From NAT127 sp041655035 (GTDB lineage Bacteria; Pseudomonadota; Gammaproteobacteria; Pseudomonadales; Porticoccaceae), in the NCBI GenBank assembly GCA_041655035.1, contig JBAZCN010000044.1, positions 1 through 23,106 of the forward strand: a stretch of 23,106 bases of DNA. The letters are read 5' to 3'. Shown piece after piece: positions 15,686 through 22,507 of the stretch. The stretch's first letter is position 1. Every line of letters starts with the position of its first letter. Under the pieces are notes generated by a model. It saw only the letters and a program-made list of their open reading frames with translations, was not told the DNA's origin and did no database searches. Position numbers and translations under genes: made by a program.

Positions 15686-16224
15686 GCCCGCTGCGCGGTA
15701 TTCTGCCGTCTCCCCCGCGGCTGCTTGCTGTCGATTTTTTCCAGGTTGCTGGCGCTGCGATCCAGATCGCCGATGTCGAGCACCGGCGAGGCGTCGATAT
15801 CCTCGGCGTCCATCATGTTGGCAAGGCGTTGCAGCGAAGCCAGGATCATCGACTGTTCCCAGTTTTCGAGACTCTGGAACTTGTCGATCAACTGGGTGTG
15901 CAATGCCGTGGGCGCATCTTCCAGTATCTGTTCACCCTCGGGTGTGAGGCTGGCATATACCCGGCGCTTGTCGGTGGTGGATTTCTGCCGCACCAGCAGT
16001 GCCCGGGCCTCGAGCCGGTCGACGATGGTGGTGACCGTTGCCTGGCTCAGCGTCATCTGCCTGGCAATATCGCCAATGGTGATCTCGCCGTGGCGCTTCA
16101 CCGTTTGCAGCAACAGCAGTTGGGGCGCGGTGAGGCCAACAGTCTTGTTCAATTGCCTGGACCTGAGATCGGTGGCGCGGATCAGCCGCCGCAGGGCCAC
16201 CAGCACTTCCTCTATTTTTTCCAT
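15682..16224 (-). CDS. ectR: MarR-family transcriptional regulator of ectoine genes
   Basis: This gene encodes 180 aa, with an ATG start at 16224 behind CAGGAG. A winged-helix MarR domain spans about residues 25-135: LTAPQLLLLQTV, ITIGDIARQMTLSQATVTTI (recognition helix), VDRLEARALLVRQKS and the wing TDKRRVYASLTPEG. A C-terminal tail rich in Asp, then Lys and Arg, is extra. It is divergent from ectABC, and the ectA promoter carries a site very like the known EctR1 site of Methylomicrobium alcaliphilum. It is therefore probably the repressor of the ect genes, relieved at high salt. Its own promoter lies in the same 256-bp region. Confidence 0.88.
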   Translation of the reverse strand: MEKIEEVLVALRRLIRATDLRSRQLNKTVGLTAPQLLLLQTVKRHGEITIGDIARQMTLSQATVTTIVDRLEARALLVRQKSTTDKRRVYASLTPEGEQILEDAPTALHTQLIDKFQSLENWEQSMILASLQRLANMMDAEDIDASPVLDIGDLDRSASNLEKIDSKQPRGRRQNTAQRA

Positions 16225-16288
16225 GTGTTACTCCTGATGACGAGCTTCCCTGCATGGGGTTGCCGACGATGATCTTTTGCGATTAATG

Positions 16289-16317
16289 ATTAGAGCACAA
16301 ATGAATTTTATTGGTAA
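16289..16317 (-). promoter_or_regulatory. Candidate promoter of ectR
   Basis: Read on the minus strand, TTACCA (16317-16312) and TCTAAT (16294-16289) are spaced by 17 bases, about 65 bases before the ectR ATG. The surrounding DNA is AT-rich compared with the coding regions. Confidence 0.5.
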
Positions 16318-16367
16318 GTCCCAGGAATTTCTGGCCTTTGAGGCTGTTTTGTACCGTTTATCGCAGG

Positions 16368-16396
16368 TTGTCCTGAAAATATGTTTAGTGTACTAT
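16368..16396 (+). promoter_or_regulatory. Candidate promoter of ectABC
   Basis: TTGTCC (16368-16373) and TACTAT (16391-16396) are spaced by exactly 17 bases. Transcription would start near 16403, giving a leader of about 78 bases before ectA. The -10 lies inside the putative EctR operator. Confidence 0.65.
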
Positions 16397-16399
16397 GCA
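16382..16399. promoter_or_regulatory. Putative EctR operator over the ectA -10 element
   Basis: The site TGTTTAGT-GT-ACTATGCA has 8-bp halves around a GT spacer, with the inner TAGT/ACTA a perfect inverted repeat. As I recall, EctR1 of Methylomicrobium alcaliphilum binds TATTTAGT-GT-ACTATATA, also over the ectA -10. Fifteen of 18 positions agree. Binding here would block RNA polymerase directly, which fits repression by the divergent MarR protein. Confidence 0.75.
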
Positions 16400-16480
16400 A
16401 ATATCGTGTTTAATTATCGCCGCTACAGAGCAGCGGCTGGCAAATCCCATTGATGGATCGAAAGAATTATTTAGGGGTGT

Positions 16481-17026
16481 ATGAATGTGAGTGGAGGCAA
16501 TGAATCTTTCCAGAGGGCGGGCACAGTGCCGGAGTTGCGGTTTTCCCGCCCCGACGGCACCGATGGTGCAACGCTGCACCGCCTGATAGCCCGCTGCCCG
16601 CCGCTCGACACCAATTCCTTGTATTGCAACCTGCTGCAGTGCCATCACTTCGCCGCTACTGCCGTCAAGGTGGAATCCGGGGCGGGCGACATGCTGGGTT
16701 TCGTCTCCGGCTACTTGCCGCCGGGGCATGAGAATGTCTTGTTCGTCTGGCAAGTGGCGGTGGCGGAAGAGGCCCGGGGCAATAACCTGGGCGTGCGGAT
16801 GATCCGCCATATTCTCGCCCGTCCCGAATGCCGCGGCGTCGATACGGTGCATACCACCATCACTCCCGGCAACAGGCCGTCGTGGGGATTGTTCACCCGG
16901 TTGGCACGGGAGCTCGGTTGCGATTATGGTCGCGAAATACTGTTTGATCGCGATCGGCACTTTGCCGGCGGGCATGAGAACGAAATCCTGATGGCTATCG
17001 GCCCCTTCGCCCGGAGCCCGGCTTGA
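16481..17026 (+). CDS. ectA: Diaminobutyrate acetyltransferase
   Basis: This gene encodes 181 aa, starting at the ATG at 16481 behind a close AGGGG. EctA acetylates L-2,4-diaminobutyrate with acetyl-CoA to N-gamma-acetyl-diaminobutyrate, the second step of ectoine synthesis. The protein has the EctA-specific LDTNSLYCNLLQCHHFA segment and a GNAT acetyl-CoA loop in VWQVAVAEEARGNNLGVRMI (about residues 89-108), then TITPGNRPSWGLF. It is the first gene of ectABC, 59 bases before ectB. Expression is probably controlled by EctR. Confidence 0.96.
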   Translation: MNVSGGNESFQRAGTVPELRFSRPDGTDGATLHRLIARCPPLDTNSLYCNLLQCHHFAATAVKVESGAGDMLGFVSGYLPPGHENVLFVWQVAVAEEARGNNLGVRMIRHILARPECRGVDTVHTTITPGNRPSWGLFTRLARELGCDYGREILFDRDRHFAGGHENEILMAIGPFARSPA

Positions 17027-17085
17027 CCCTGCCTCATAGACATCCCCCAGCACAGATATCCCTTCCATCGACAGGACAGAGACCA

Positions 17086-18426
17086 ATGAAAATTTTTGAA
17101 GAGATCGAATCCGAAGTGCAGAGTTATGCCCGGGCCTTTCCCCGGGTATTCGATCGCGCCCAGGGTGAATTCATGTACGACCGCGAAGGCAATCGCTATC
17201 TGGATTTCCTGGCAGGCGCCGGCACTCTCAACTACGGCCACAACAACCCGCTGTTCAAGACGGCGCTGGTCGACTACATCGCCCGCGACGGCATCAGCCA
17301 CGGCCTCGACCTGCACACGGTTGCCAAGGAAGATTTCCTGCAAACTTTTCGGGAAAAAATCCTCAAGCCCCGCGAGCTCGACTATATCGTCCAGTTCACC
17401 GGCCCCACCGGCACCAATGCCGTTGAGGCGGCCATCAAGGTTGCGCGCAACGTCAAGGGGCGGGAGAACATCGTGTCGTTCACCAACGGCTTCCACGGCG
17501 TCAGCCTCGGTTCACTCGCCGCGACCGGTAATTCCCACCACCGCGGCGTCGCCGGCGTCAGTCTGCCGGGGGTTACCCGGATGCCCTATGACGGCTACCT
17601 GGGCGAGGACATCGACACCACGGCGTATCTCGACAAGGTGTTGACGGATTCTTCCAGCGGCGTCGATCATCCCGCCGCGGTAATCGTCGAAACCGTACAG
17701 GGTGAGGGCGGTATCAATGTGGCCAGCGCCGAATGGCTGCGCAATCTCGCCGCGGTGTGCCGCAGGCACGACGTGCTGCTGATTCTCGATGACATCCAGG
17801 CTGGTTGTGGCCGCACCGGCACGTTCTTCAGTTTCGAGGAGGCGGGTATCTACCCCGATATCGTGACGCTGTCGAAATCGTTGAGCGGCTACGGGCTGCC
17901 ATTTGCGGTGGTGCTGATGAAGCCGGATCTCGACCAATGGCGCCCGGGTGAGCACAACGGTACTTTTCGCGGCAACAACCTGGCTTTCGTCACCGCGAAG
18001 GCGGCCATCGACCATTACTGGAGCGATCACGAGTTTTCGAAGGAAATTGCCCGCAAGGGTGATTATGTGACCCGGAGATTCAAAAAAATCGTCGCGCAGT
18101 ACGGCGAGGGCAACTTCACCACCCGAGGGCGCGGCATGTTCCAGGGGCTCAACTGCGTCAGCGGTGAGCTGGCGGGTAAAATCACCCGCGCCGCCTTCAA
18201 GAAGGGGCTGATCATCGAGACCAGCGGCGCCGACGACCACGTGGTCAAGTGCCTGTGCAGCCTGCTGATCAGCGATGAAAGTCTTGAGCAAGGCCTCGAT
18301 ATCATCGAGCAGAGCGTCGCCGAGGTGCTTGAGAAAATCGACATTATTCCGGAGGAAAGGGATTTCTTCGCCGAGACCATGGAAGCCGATGGCGAGAAGG
18401 AATACTGTCTGGACAAAAGTGCCTGA
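17086..18426 (+). CDS. ectB: Diaminobutyrate-2-oxoglutarate transaminase
   Basis: This gene encodes 446 aa from the ATG at 17086 (MKIFEEIESEVQSYARAFPR), behind AGGACAGAG. An in-frame upstream extension of 21 residues has no similarity and is rejected. It is a class-III PLP aminotransferase: ILDDIQAGCGRTGTFFSFE holds the PLP-binding Asp, and K264 in TLSKSLSGYGLP is the Schiff-base lysine. GPTGTNAVEAAIKVAR and HNGTFRGNN are typical of EctB. It converts aspartate semialdehyde plus glutamate to 2,4-diaminobutyrate, the first committed step of ectoine synthesis. The C-terminus is longer and more acidic than in many EctB proteins. It lies 72 bases before ectC. Confidence 0.96.
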   Translation: MKIFEEIESEVQSYARAFPRVFDRAQGEFMYDREGNRYLDFLAGAGTLNYGHNNPLFKTALVDYIARDGISHGLDLHTVAKEDFLQTFREKILKPRELDYIVQFTGPTGTNAVEAAIKVARNVKGRENIVSFTNGFHGVSLGSLAATGNSHHRGVAGVSLPGVTRMPYDGYLGEDIDTTAYLDKVLTDSSSGVDHPAAVIVETVQGEGGINVASAEWLRNLAAVCRRHDVLLILDDIQAGCGRTGTFFSFEEAGIYPDIVTLSKSLSGYGLPFAVVLMKPDLDQWRPGEHNGTFRGNNLAFVTAKAAIDHYWSDHEFSKEIARKGDYVTRRFKKIVAQYGEGNFTTRGRGMFQGLNCVSGELAGKITRAAFKKGLIIETSGADDHVVKCLCSLLISDESLEQGLDIIEQSVAEVLEKIDIIPEERDFFAETMEADGEKEYCLDKSA

Positions 18427-18498
18427 GCGTATTTCAGGCCCGCGGCCCGTCGCTTTATCGGACGCCAACACAACCAGCTTTCGAATCCGGGAGGATCA

Positions 18499-18897
18499 AT
18501 GATTGTCAGGAAATTGCAGGATGCGGAAAAAAGTGACCGCAAGATAGTCAGCCAGGGCTGGGACAGTACCCGGCTGCTGCTCAAAAACGATGGTATGGGC
18601 TTTTCATTCCATATCACCACCATCTACAAGGATGCCGAGTTGCCCATGCATTACCAGAACCACCTGGAGTCGGTGTATTGCATCTCGGGCAAGGGCAGTA
18701 TCGAGGATGTGGCGACAGGGGAGGTCCACGCCATCGCGCCCGGTGTGATGTATGCTCTCAACCTGCACGACAAGCATATCCTGCGCGCCGAGGAAGAGAT
18801 GAAGATGGCCTGCGTTTTCAATCCGCCGCTGCACGGGCGGGAGGTGCACAACGTCAATGGCGCCTACGAGCTGGAAGCCGAGGAAGTGGTGGACTGA
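18499..18897 (+). CDS. ectC: Ectoine synthase
   Basis: This gene encodes 132 aa, with an ATG behind GGGAGGA. The enzyme is a small cupin that closes N-gamma-acetyl-diaminobutyrate to ectoine by loss of water. The three metal-binding residues described for EctC are all present at the expected numbers: E57 (in HLESVYCISG), Y85 (in APGVMYALN) and H93 (in HDKH). FNPPLHGREVHN near the end is a family signature. It is the last gene of ectABC. No ectD (hydroxylase) or dedicated aspartokinase follows, so the product here is probably ectoine and not hydroxyectoine, unless ectD lies elsewhere. Confidence 0.97.
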   Translation: MIVRKLQDAEKSDRKIVSQGWDSTRLLLKNDGMGFSFHITTIYKDAELPMHYQNHLESVYCISGKGSIEDVATGEVHAIAPGVMYALNLHDKHILRAEEEMKMACVFNPPLHGREVHNVNGAYELEAEEVVD

Positions 18898-18903
18898 GAT
18901 GGC

Positions 18904-19026
18904 GGATCGGGGGCGCTTCGCGCCGATCCGGCCCGAGGGTCGCCATAGCGTCACCCGGGCCGGTATGGCGTCGCCGGGGGCGGCGCGGGGGACTTCGCGA
19001 AGGAATGCCCGGCGTCCCTGCCGGGC
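18904..19026. terminator. Three stem-loops between ectC and the DUF4345 gene
   Basis: Three hairpins follow one another in the space between two convergent genes. The first is GGATCGG/CCGATCC (18904-18929). The second is built from GGCCC and GGGT pairing with ACCC and GGGCC (18930-18961). The third is GCCCGGC/GCCGGGC with a 6-nt loop (19007-19026). None has a T-run. Together they may end transcription from both sides or stabilise the ect mRNA. Confidence 0.45.
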
Positions 19027-19043
19027 GTGATGATCCCGGCTCT

Positions 19044-19430
19044 TCAGCCGCGTTTTCGAATAAAGAACAGCGCGCCGAAAAGAATGCTCAACACCAGTTC
19101 GAGGATCAGTGACTGGTACATGGCTTGGCTTGCGCTGTGCTCGGCAAGGATGGCGACGCCGCGGCCAACCAGCAGCGCCAGCATCACCAGAAACGCCACC
19201 AGCAGGCCTTGGTAAAGGTATTCCCTGCGCCAGGTGCAGTACGCCATATAAATGCCGACAGCCAGGGACAGCCCGCCATAGGTGGCGCGCATGTCGATCA
19301 GCAGGTCGCCGCTGGGGGCGGGCAGGCCGAGAAACATCGGCGTGACGGTGACCGGATCGACGATGAAGCCGAGCCCGAAGGCGATGAACATCAGGGCGTT
19401 GAGTCCCAGCAACACTGCGCGGATTGTCAT
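19044..19430 (-). CDS. DUF4345-like small membrane protein
   Basis: This gene encodes 128 aa from the ATG at 19430 (MTIRAVLLGLNALMFIAFGL), behind AAGGAA. An upstream in-frame extension to 19499 overlaps the preceding gene and is rejected. Four hydrophobic helices are visible. The GFIVDPVTVTPMFLGLPAPS loop, then DMRATYGGLSLAVGIYMAY, matches the DUF4345 family as I remember it. The C-terminus is short and basic (FIRKRG). It lies 25 bases after the AhpD-like gene on the same strand, so the two are probably co-transcribed. Its function is unknown; the protein is expected in the inner membrane. Confidence 0.72.
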   Translation of the reverse strand: MTIRAVLLGLNALMFIAFGLGFIVDPVTVTPMFLGLPAPSGDLLIDMRATYGGLSLAVGIYMAYCTWRREYLYQGLLVAFLVMLALLVGRGVAILAEHSASQAMYQSLILELVLSILFGALFFIRKRG

Positions 19431-19455
19431 GATGGGTTCCTTGTCGTGGCGGCCG

Positions 19456-20454
19456 TCAGCCGTTGAGCAAAACGAAATTGCCTTCGGCGTCGTATTCAAA
19501 AGGTGTCAGTGCCGCTGGTGATACCGCGCCCGGATCCGTGCCGAGGGAAATCATCGGCTTGTTGGACATCCAGAACATTTCCTTCATCAGCAATTCCACC
19601 AGCTGCGCCGGGGTAAAGTGGGCGCGAATGCGCGCTTTCAGGTCGTCGCCGACCGCCGCCGGGGATACCAGGAAAGTGTCGAGGACCTCCAGTGCGGTTT
19701 TCTGTTGCGCGGTGAGAACCGGGCTGGTCTGGTAATTGCGGGCCTCGTGCATCAGATCGTCGGCGCCATCGGGCTTGTCGACTATCCGGCGCACGCTTTG
19801 GCAGAACTTGCAGTCGTGATATTCGGCGCTGCGCAGGCGGACGATCTCGTCGGTCAGCTCATCGACGTCGTGGGCGGCGCAGGTGGCGCGGTTGAAGGCG
19901 TAATAGGCGGCGAGAAGGGCCGGATCGGTTTCGGCGGCGTCCCCTTCCACCCACTCGATGAACTTGCGGTCGGACTTTTCGCCGACCGGGCCGGTGGCGG
20001 CAAGCACCTGGCGCAGGTGCAGCGGTTCGACGTCGAGGAAGGCGAGAAAGCGCACCAGCGCCTCGTTGATGTAGAGGCCGTAGACGAAGGTGGAGGGCTC
20101 GCCCACCCCCAGCGCGGTGGCCAGCGCGCGGCGCTGCTCCGGGCTGATCTCGCGGGCGGCGACCATGAACTGCTCGGTGAAATCCAGGGCGGCCCGCTGG
20201 GCGGCGCTGAAGTCGGCGGTTTTATACCAGCTGTCGAGCCGCGCCAGCAGTGCGCTGTCGGCATCGGCGAGCAGTGCCCGGCAGCTGAGCAACTGCGCCA
20301 TCCGGGTGCGACACAGGTCCAGCAGGTCGCTGTCGTTGACGGCGTCGGCGACGGCGAGAAAGTCCACCAGGGCCTTGCCGGTGTCGGGATTCAGGGCCAG
20401 CAGGGCGTCGAGATCGCTGGAGGCCGGTTCGGGTCGTACGGAAAGCCAAGTCAT
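19456..20454 (-). CDS. AhpD-like / carboxymuconolactone decarboxylase family protein, two domains
   Basis: This gene encodes 332 aa from the ATG at 20454 (MTWLSVRPEPASSDLDALLA), behind GAGGAG. It appears to hold two AhpD-like helical domains. The N-terminal one (about residues 30-165) has lost the redox motif. The C-terminal one (about 180-310) keeps C215-x2-C218 in EYHDCKFCQSVR, with E203 at the AhpD-like distance. In AhpD a His follows the second Cys by four positions; here that position is R222. AhpD proteins are peroxidase-linked disulfide reductases, and CMD relatives also include decarboxylases. With the His replaced, the activity is uncertain. It is the first gene of a pair with the DUF4345 protein. 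Confidence 0.75.
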   Translation of the reverse strand: MTWLSVRPEPASSDLDALLALNPDTGKALVDFLAVADAVNDSDLLDLCRTRMAQLLSCRALLADADSALLARLDSWYKTADFSAAQRAALDFTEQFMVAAREISPEQRRALATALGVGEPSTFVYGLYINEALVRFLAFLDVEPLHLRQVLAATGPVGEKSDRKFIEWVEGDAAETDPALLAAYYAFNRATCAAHDVDELTDEIVRLRSAEYHDCKFCQSVRRIVDKPDGADDLMHEARNYQTSPVLTAQQKTALEVLDTFLVSPAAVGDDLKARIRAHFTPAQLVELLMKEMFWMSNKPMISLGTDPGAVSPAALTPFEYDAEGNFVLLNG

Positions 20455-20793
20455 GCTGTGCTCCTCGGAGGTGTGATTCTTATGTCGGCGTCGGCGGTGT
20501 TCCCGGGGCGGCAATTGTCCGCCACGGGTGCTGACGACCAGTGCGCTGCGGTTCACCGATGGTAATTTGATCACTCGGCAACTGCAATGCGCACTGCGAT
20601 CTGGCTGAAAGCTCTGCCAGCAGGCCCGGCGACGAATCCGCCAGAAAATGAATCCGCCGGGAGAAAGCGGCCGCGGCCCCCCTGACCCTCGACACGCGCC
20701 CCGGTGCAGCTCCTGTGCGGCGCGCGGTGAACGCCCGCCCGGGATGGCGACCGGGGTGGGCTTGTGGCGGGAAGCCTGGCCGGAAAGCGATGA
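20455..20793. other. 339-bp intergenic region upstream of the AhpD-like gene
   Basis: This stretch lies between two minus-strand genes. It holds the GAGGAG of the AhpD-like gene and a possible minus-strand promoter: TTGCAG (20587-20582) and TACCAT (20564-20559), 17 bases apart. The rest is GC-rich, and I see no convincing gene, repeat or RNA in it. Confidence 0.5.
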
Positions 20794-21516
20794 TCAGGCG
20801 ATTTCGCCGGAGGCATAGAGGTGCAGGCGGGCGACGTTGCCGCGGTTCGGCTGCTCCAGCATGAAGCGCACGGCGCGGGCGATATCGTCCGCTTCCAGGT
20901 AGTCGATGGACTGCTCCACCGGATTCTCGCCGTGGGCGCGCTGGACTTCGAAGATCTCCGTTTTGGTACTGCCCGGGGCGATGATGCCCACCTTAACTCC
21001 GCTGGCGCCGAGTTCGATGCGCAATGAGTTGGAAAAGGTCTCCACCGCCGCCTTCACCGCGCAATACACTCCCCAGGTGGGTACTGTCAGGGAGCCGCCG
21101 ATGCTGCTCACATTGATGATGGCGCCTTCGCCCTGGGCCTTGAATTCGCGGCCAAAGGTGTAGGACAGGCGCACTACCGCCTCGAGGTTCACCTGGATCA
21201 TCTTGGCCATCAGTTCGATGTCCACCTGGTCGATGGGATTGGTGGAGAGGATGCCGGCGTTGTTGACCAGGATGTCGGCGCGGCCAAAGCGCTCTTTCGC
21301 CAGGGCGAGCAGTCGGTCGGCGGTGTCCGCCGCGCCGATATCGGCGGCGAGAATGGCGGACTCGTTGGGCAGCGATGCCTGCATCTCTTTCAGGCGATCC
21401 TCGCGACGGGCGGTAAGCACCAGTTTGGCGCCCGCTTCACTGAGGTTCTTTGCGATAGCGGCGCCGATACCGGCGGATGAACCTGTGACGATGGCGACTT
21501 TTCCCGCTAGATTCAT
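20794..21516 (-). CDS. SDR family oxidoreductase
   Basis: This gene encodes 240 aa, with the ATG at 21516 behind GAGGA. It is a classical short-chain dehydrogenase: TGSSAGIG (11-18) binds the nucleotide, TARREDRL after strand 2 suggests NADP, LVNNAG is complete, and the active site is NVSSIGG plus Y151-x3-K155. The C-terminus contains PGSTKTEIFE. The layout is close to the YdfG/serine-dehydrogenase-like branch of SDRs acting on small hydroxy acids or general carbonyls, but the substrate is open. It shares a strand with a SnoaL-like gene 186 bases upstream. Confidence 0.88.
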   Translation of the reverse strand: MNLAGKVAIVTGSSAGIGAAIAKNLSEAGAKLVLTARREDRLKEMQASLPNESAILAADIGAADTADRLLALAKERFGRADILVNNAGILSTNPIDQVDIELMAKMIQVNLEAVVRLSYTFGREFKAQGEGAIINVSSIGGSLTVPTWGVYCAVKAAVETFSNSLRIELGASGVKVGIIAPGSTKTEIFEVQRAHGENPVEQSIDYLEADDIARAVRFMLEQPNRGNVARLHLYASGEIA

Positions 21517-21702
21517 GATCTGTCCTCGTTATTGATAATCGTTGCTGGAGAGGGTGCAATTGTAATCTTTTGGCTCGGTATGACCAGCCCGGCGGACCGC
21601 TCATGGCCGCCAGCCGATAGAAAGGCCGGTGCGGTGAAAGCCTTCGATACCGCAAGCTCCTCGCTTGACTGGAGGAGCCTCGTCCGAGCCGAAGTGCCGC
21701 GC

Positions 21703-22122
21703 CTACTCGAAGCTGCCTTCGCTGAAACCGCCAAAACAGTCGTTGGCGGTATAGCTGCAACTGTATTCGCGGGCATTGGTGATCCTGCCGTCGCGGATGG
21801 TGAACAGGAAGTGGTAGACGTTCTGGTACAGCTTGCCGCTTTTCATCTCGCCGTGGGACCGTGATTCGACAGAGACCTTGTCTCCTTCGCCGATCATGCT
21901 CTCGATCCAGATCCTGATGGGTTTGGTCATCTGTGCCGACATCAGCCGCGGCGCCGCGGCAAACTGCTCGGGTCCCCAGGTGAAATTGAACTGTTTTGGC
22001 GCTTGCAGCATGGACTCGAACAGGAAGTCGTCGGACAACAGGGCGCGAATCTCCTGCTCGTTGCCGCGATTGATCGTCTCGAAATATTCTTCGATCAGTT
22101 GTTTGTTGCTTTCGACGCTCAT
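21703..22122 (-). CDS. SnoaL/NTF2-like protein (ketosteroid-isomerase-type fold)
   Basis: This gene encodes 139 aa, with the ATG at 22122 behind GAGGAG. It has the pattern of the NTF2-like superfamily: an N-terminal helix (NKQLIEEYFETINRGNEQEI), RALLSDDFLFES, a central EQFAAAPRLM helix, KVSVESRSHGEM and a final YHFLFTIRDGRITNAREY. Members include isomerases, cyclases, dehydratases and non-catalytic binding proteins. It sits between SDR genes, which is usual for catabolic clusters. The DGRITNAREY strand is typical of the SnoaL-like subgroup. No catalytic assignment is possible from sequence. Confidence 0.82.
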   Translation of the reverse strand: MSVESNKQLIEEYFETINRGNEQEIRALLSDDFLFESMLQAPKQFNFTWGPEQFAAAPRLMSAQMTKPIRIWIESMIGEGDKVSVESRSHGEMKSGKLYQNVYHFLFTIRDGRITNAREYSCSYTANDCFGGFSEGSFE

Positions 22123-22507
22123 GATGGCTCCTCGGGGTTATTGTTAGCTGTTGAACGGGGGTGCGCGCTGCCTGCGGACGGCTGCCGCTGGCGGCCCGCC
22201 CTCGGGATCGGCATAATTAAGACACAGGCATTACGAGCCGGCAAGTGGGCATTGCCGGCGGGTTGTCTCTGGCCAGTGATTTCAATGGCTTGGCCCTGAA
22301 AGCGGCCGGCGTTCGGTGCAAGGTCGCCTCCTGGCAGGCGGGCCGGGTGGCGGCTCCCGGGCTCTGTCGAATGCGCGCGCGGGGCGGAGCAATATCCCCC
22401 TCCGGCCAACCTCTGCCTGCCGCTGGCGGCGCCATTGCCGGCTATGCTAGAGTGCCCCGGCAACGCGCTTAACGACGCGCAAGATAAGGCAAATTCAAGG
22501 AGAAAAT
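22123..22507. other. 385-bp divergent intergenic region (SnoaL-like / SDR)
   Basis: This region holds promoters for the SnoaL-like gene (minus) and the partial SDR (plus). On the minus strand TTGCCG is followed 17 bases later by CTTAAT, in an AT-rich patch near 22210-22240. On the plus strand TGCTAGAGT (22445-22453) looks like an extended -10. Both are weak guesses. I see no gene, tRNA or long repeat in the remainder. Confidence 0.4.

Noticed and set aside
18898..19500. ectD or aspartokinase as a continuation of the ect operon
   Set aside because: The next gene is on the opposite strand and encodes a small membrane protein. No ectoine hydroxylase or kinase motif is present.
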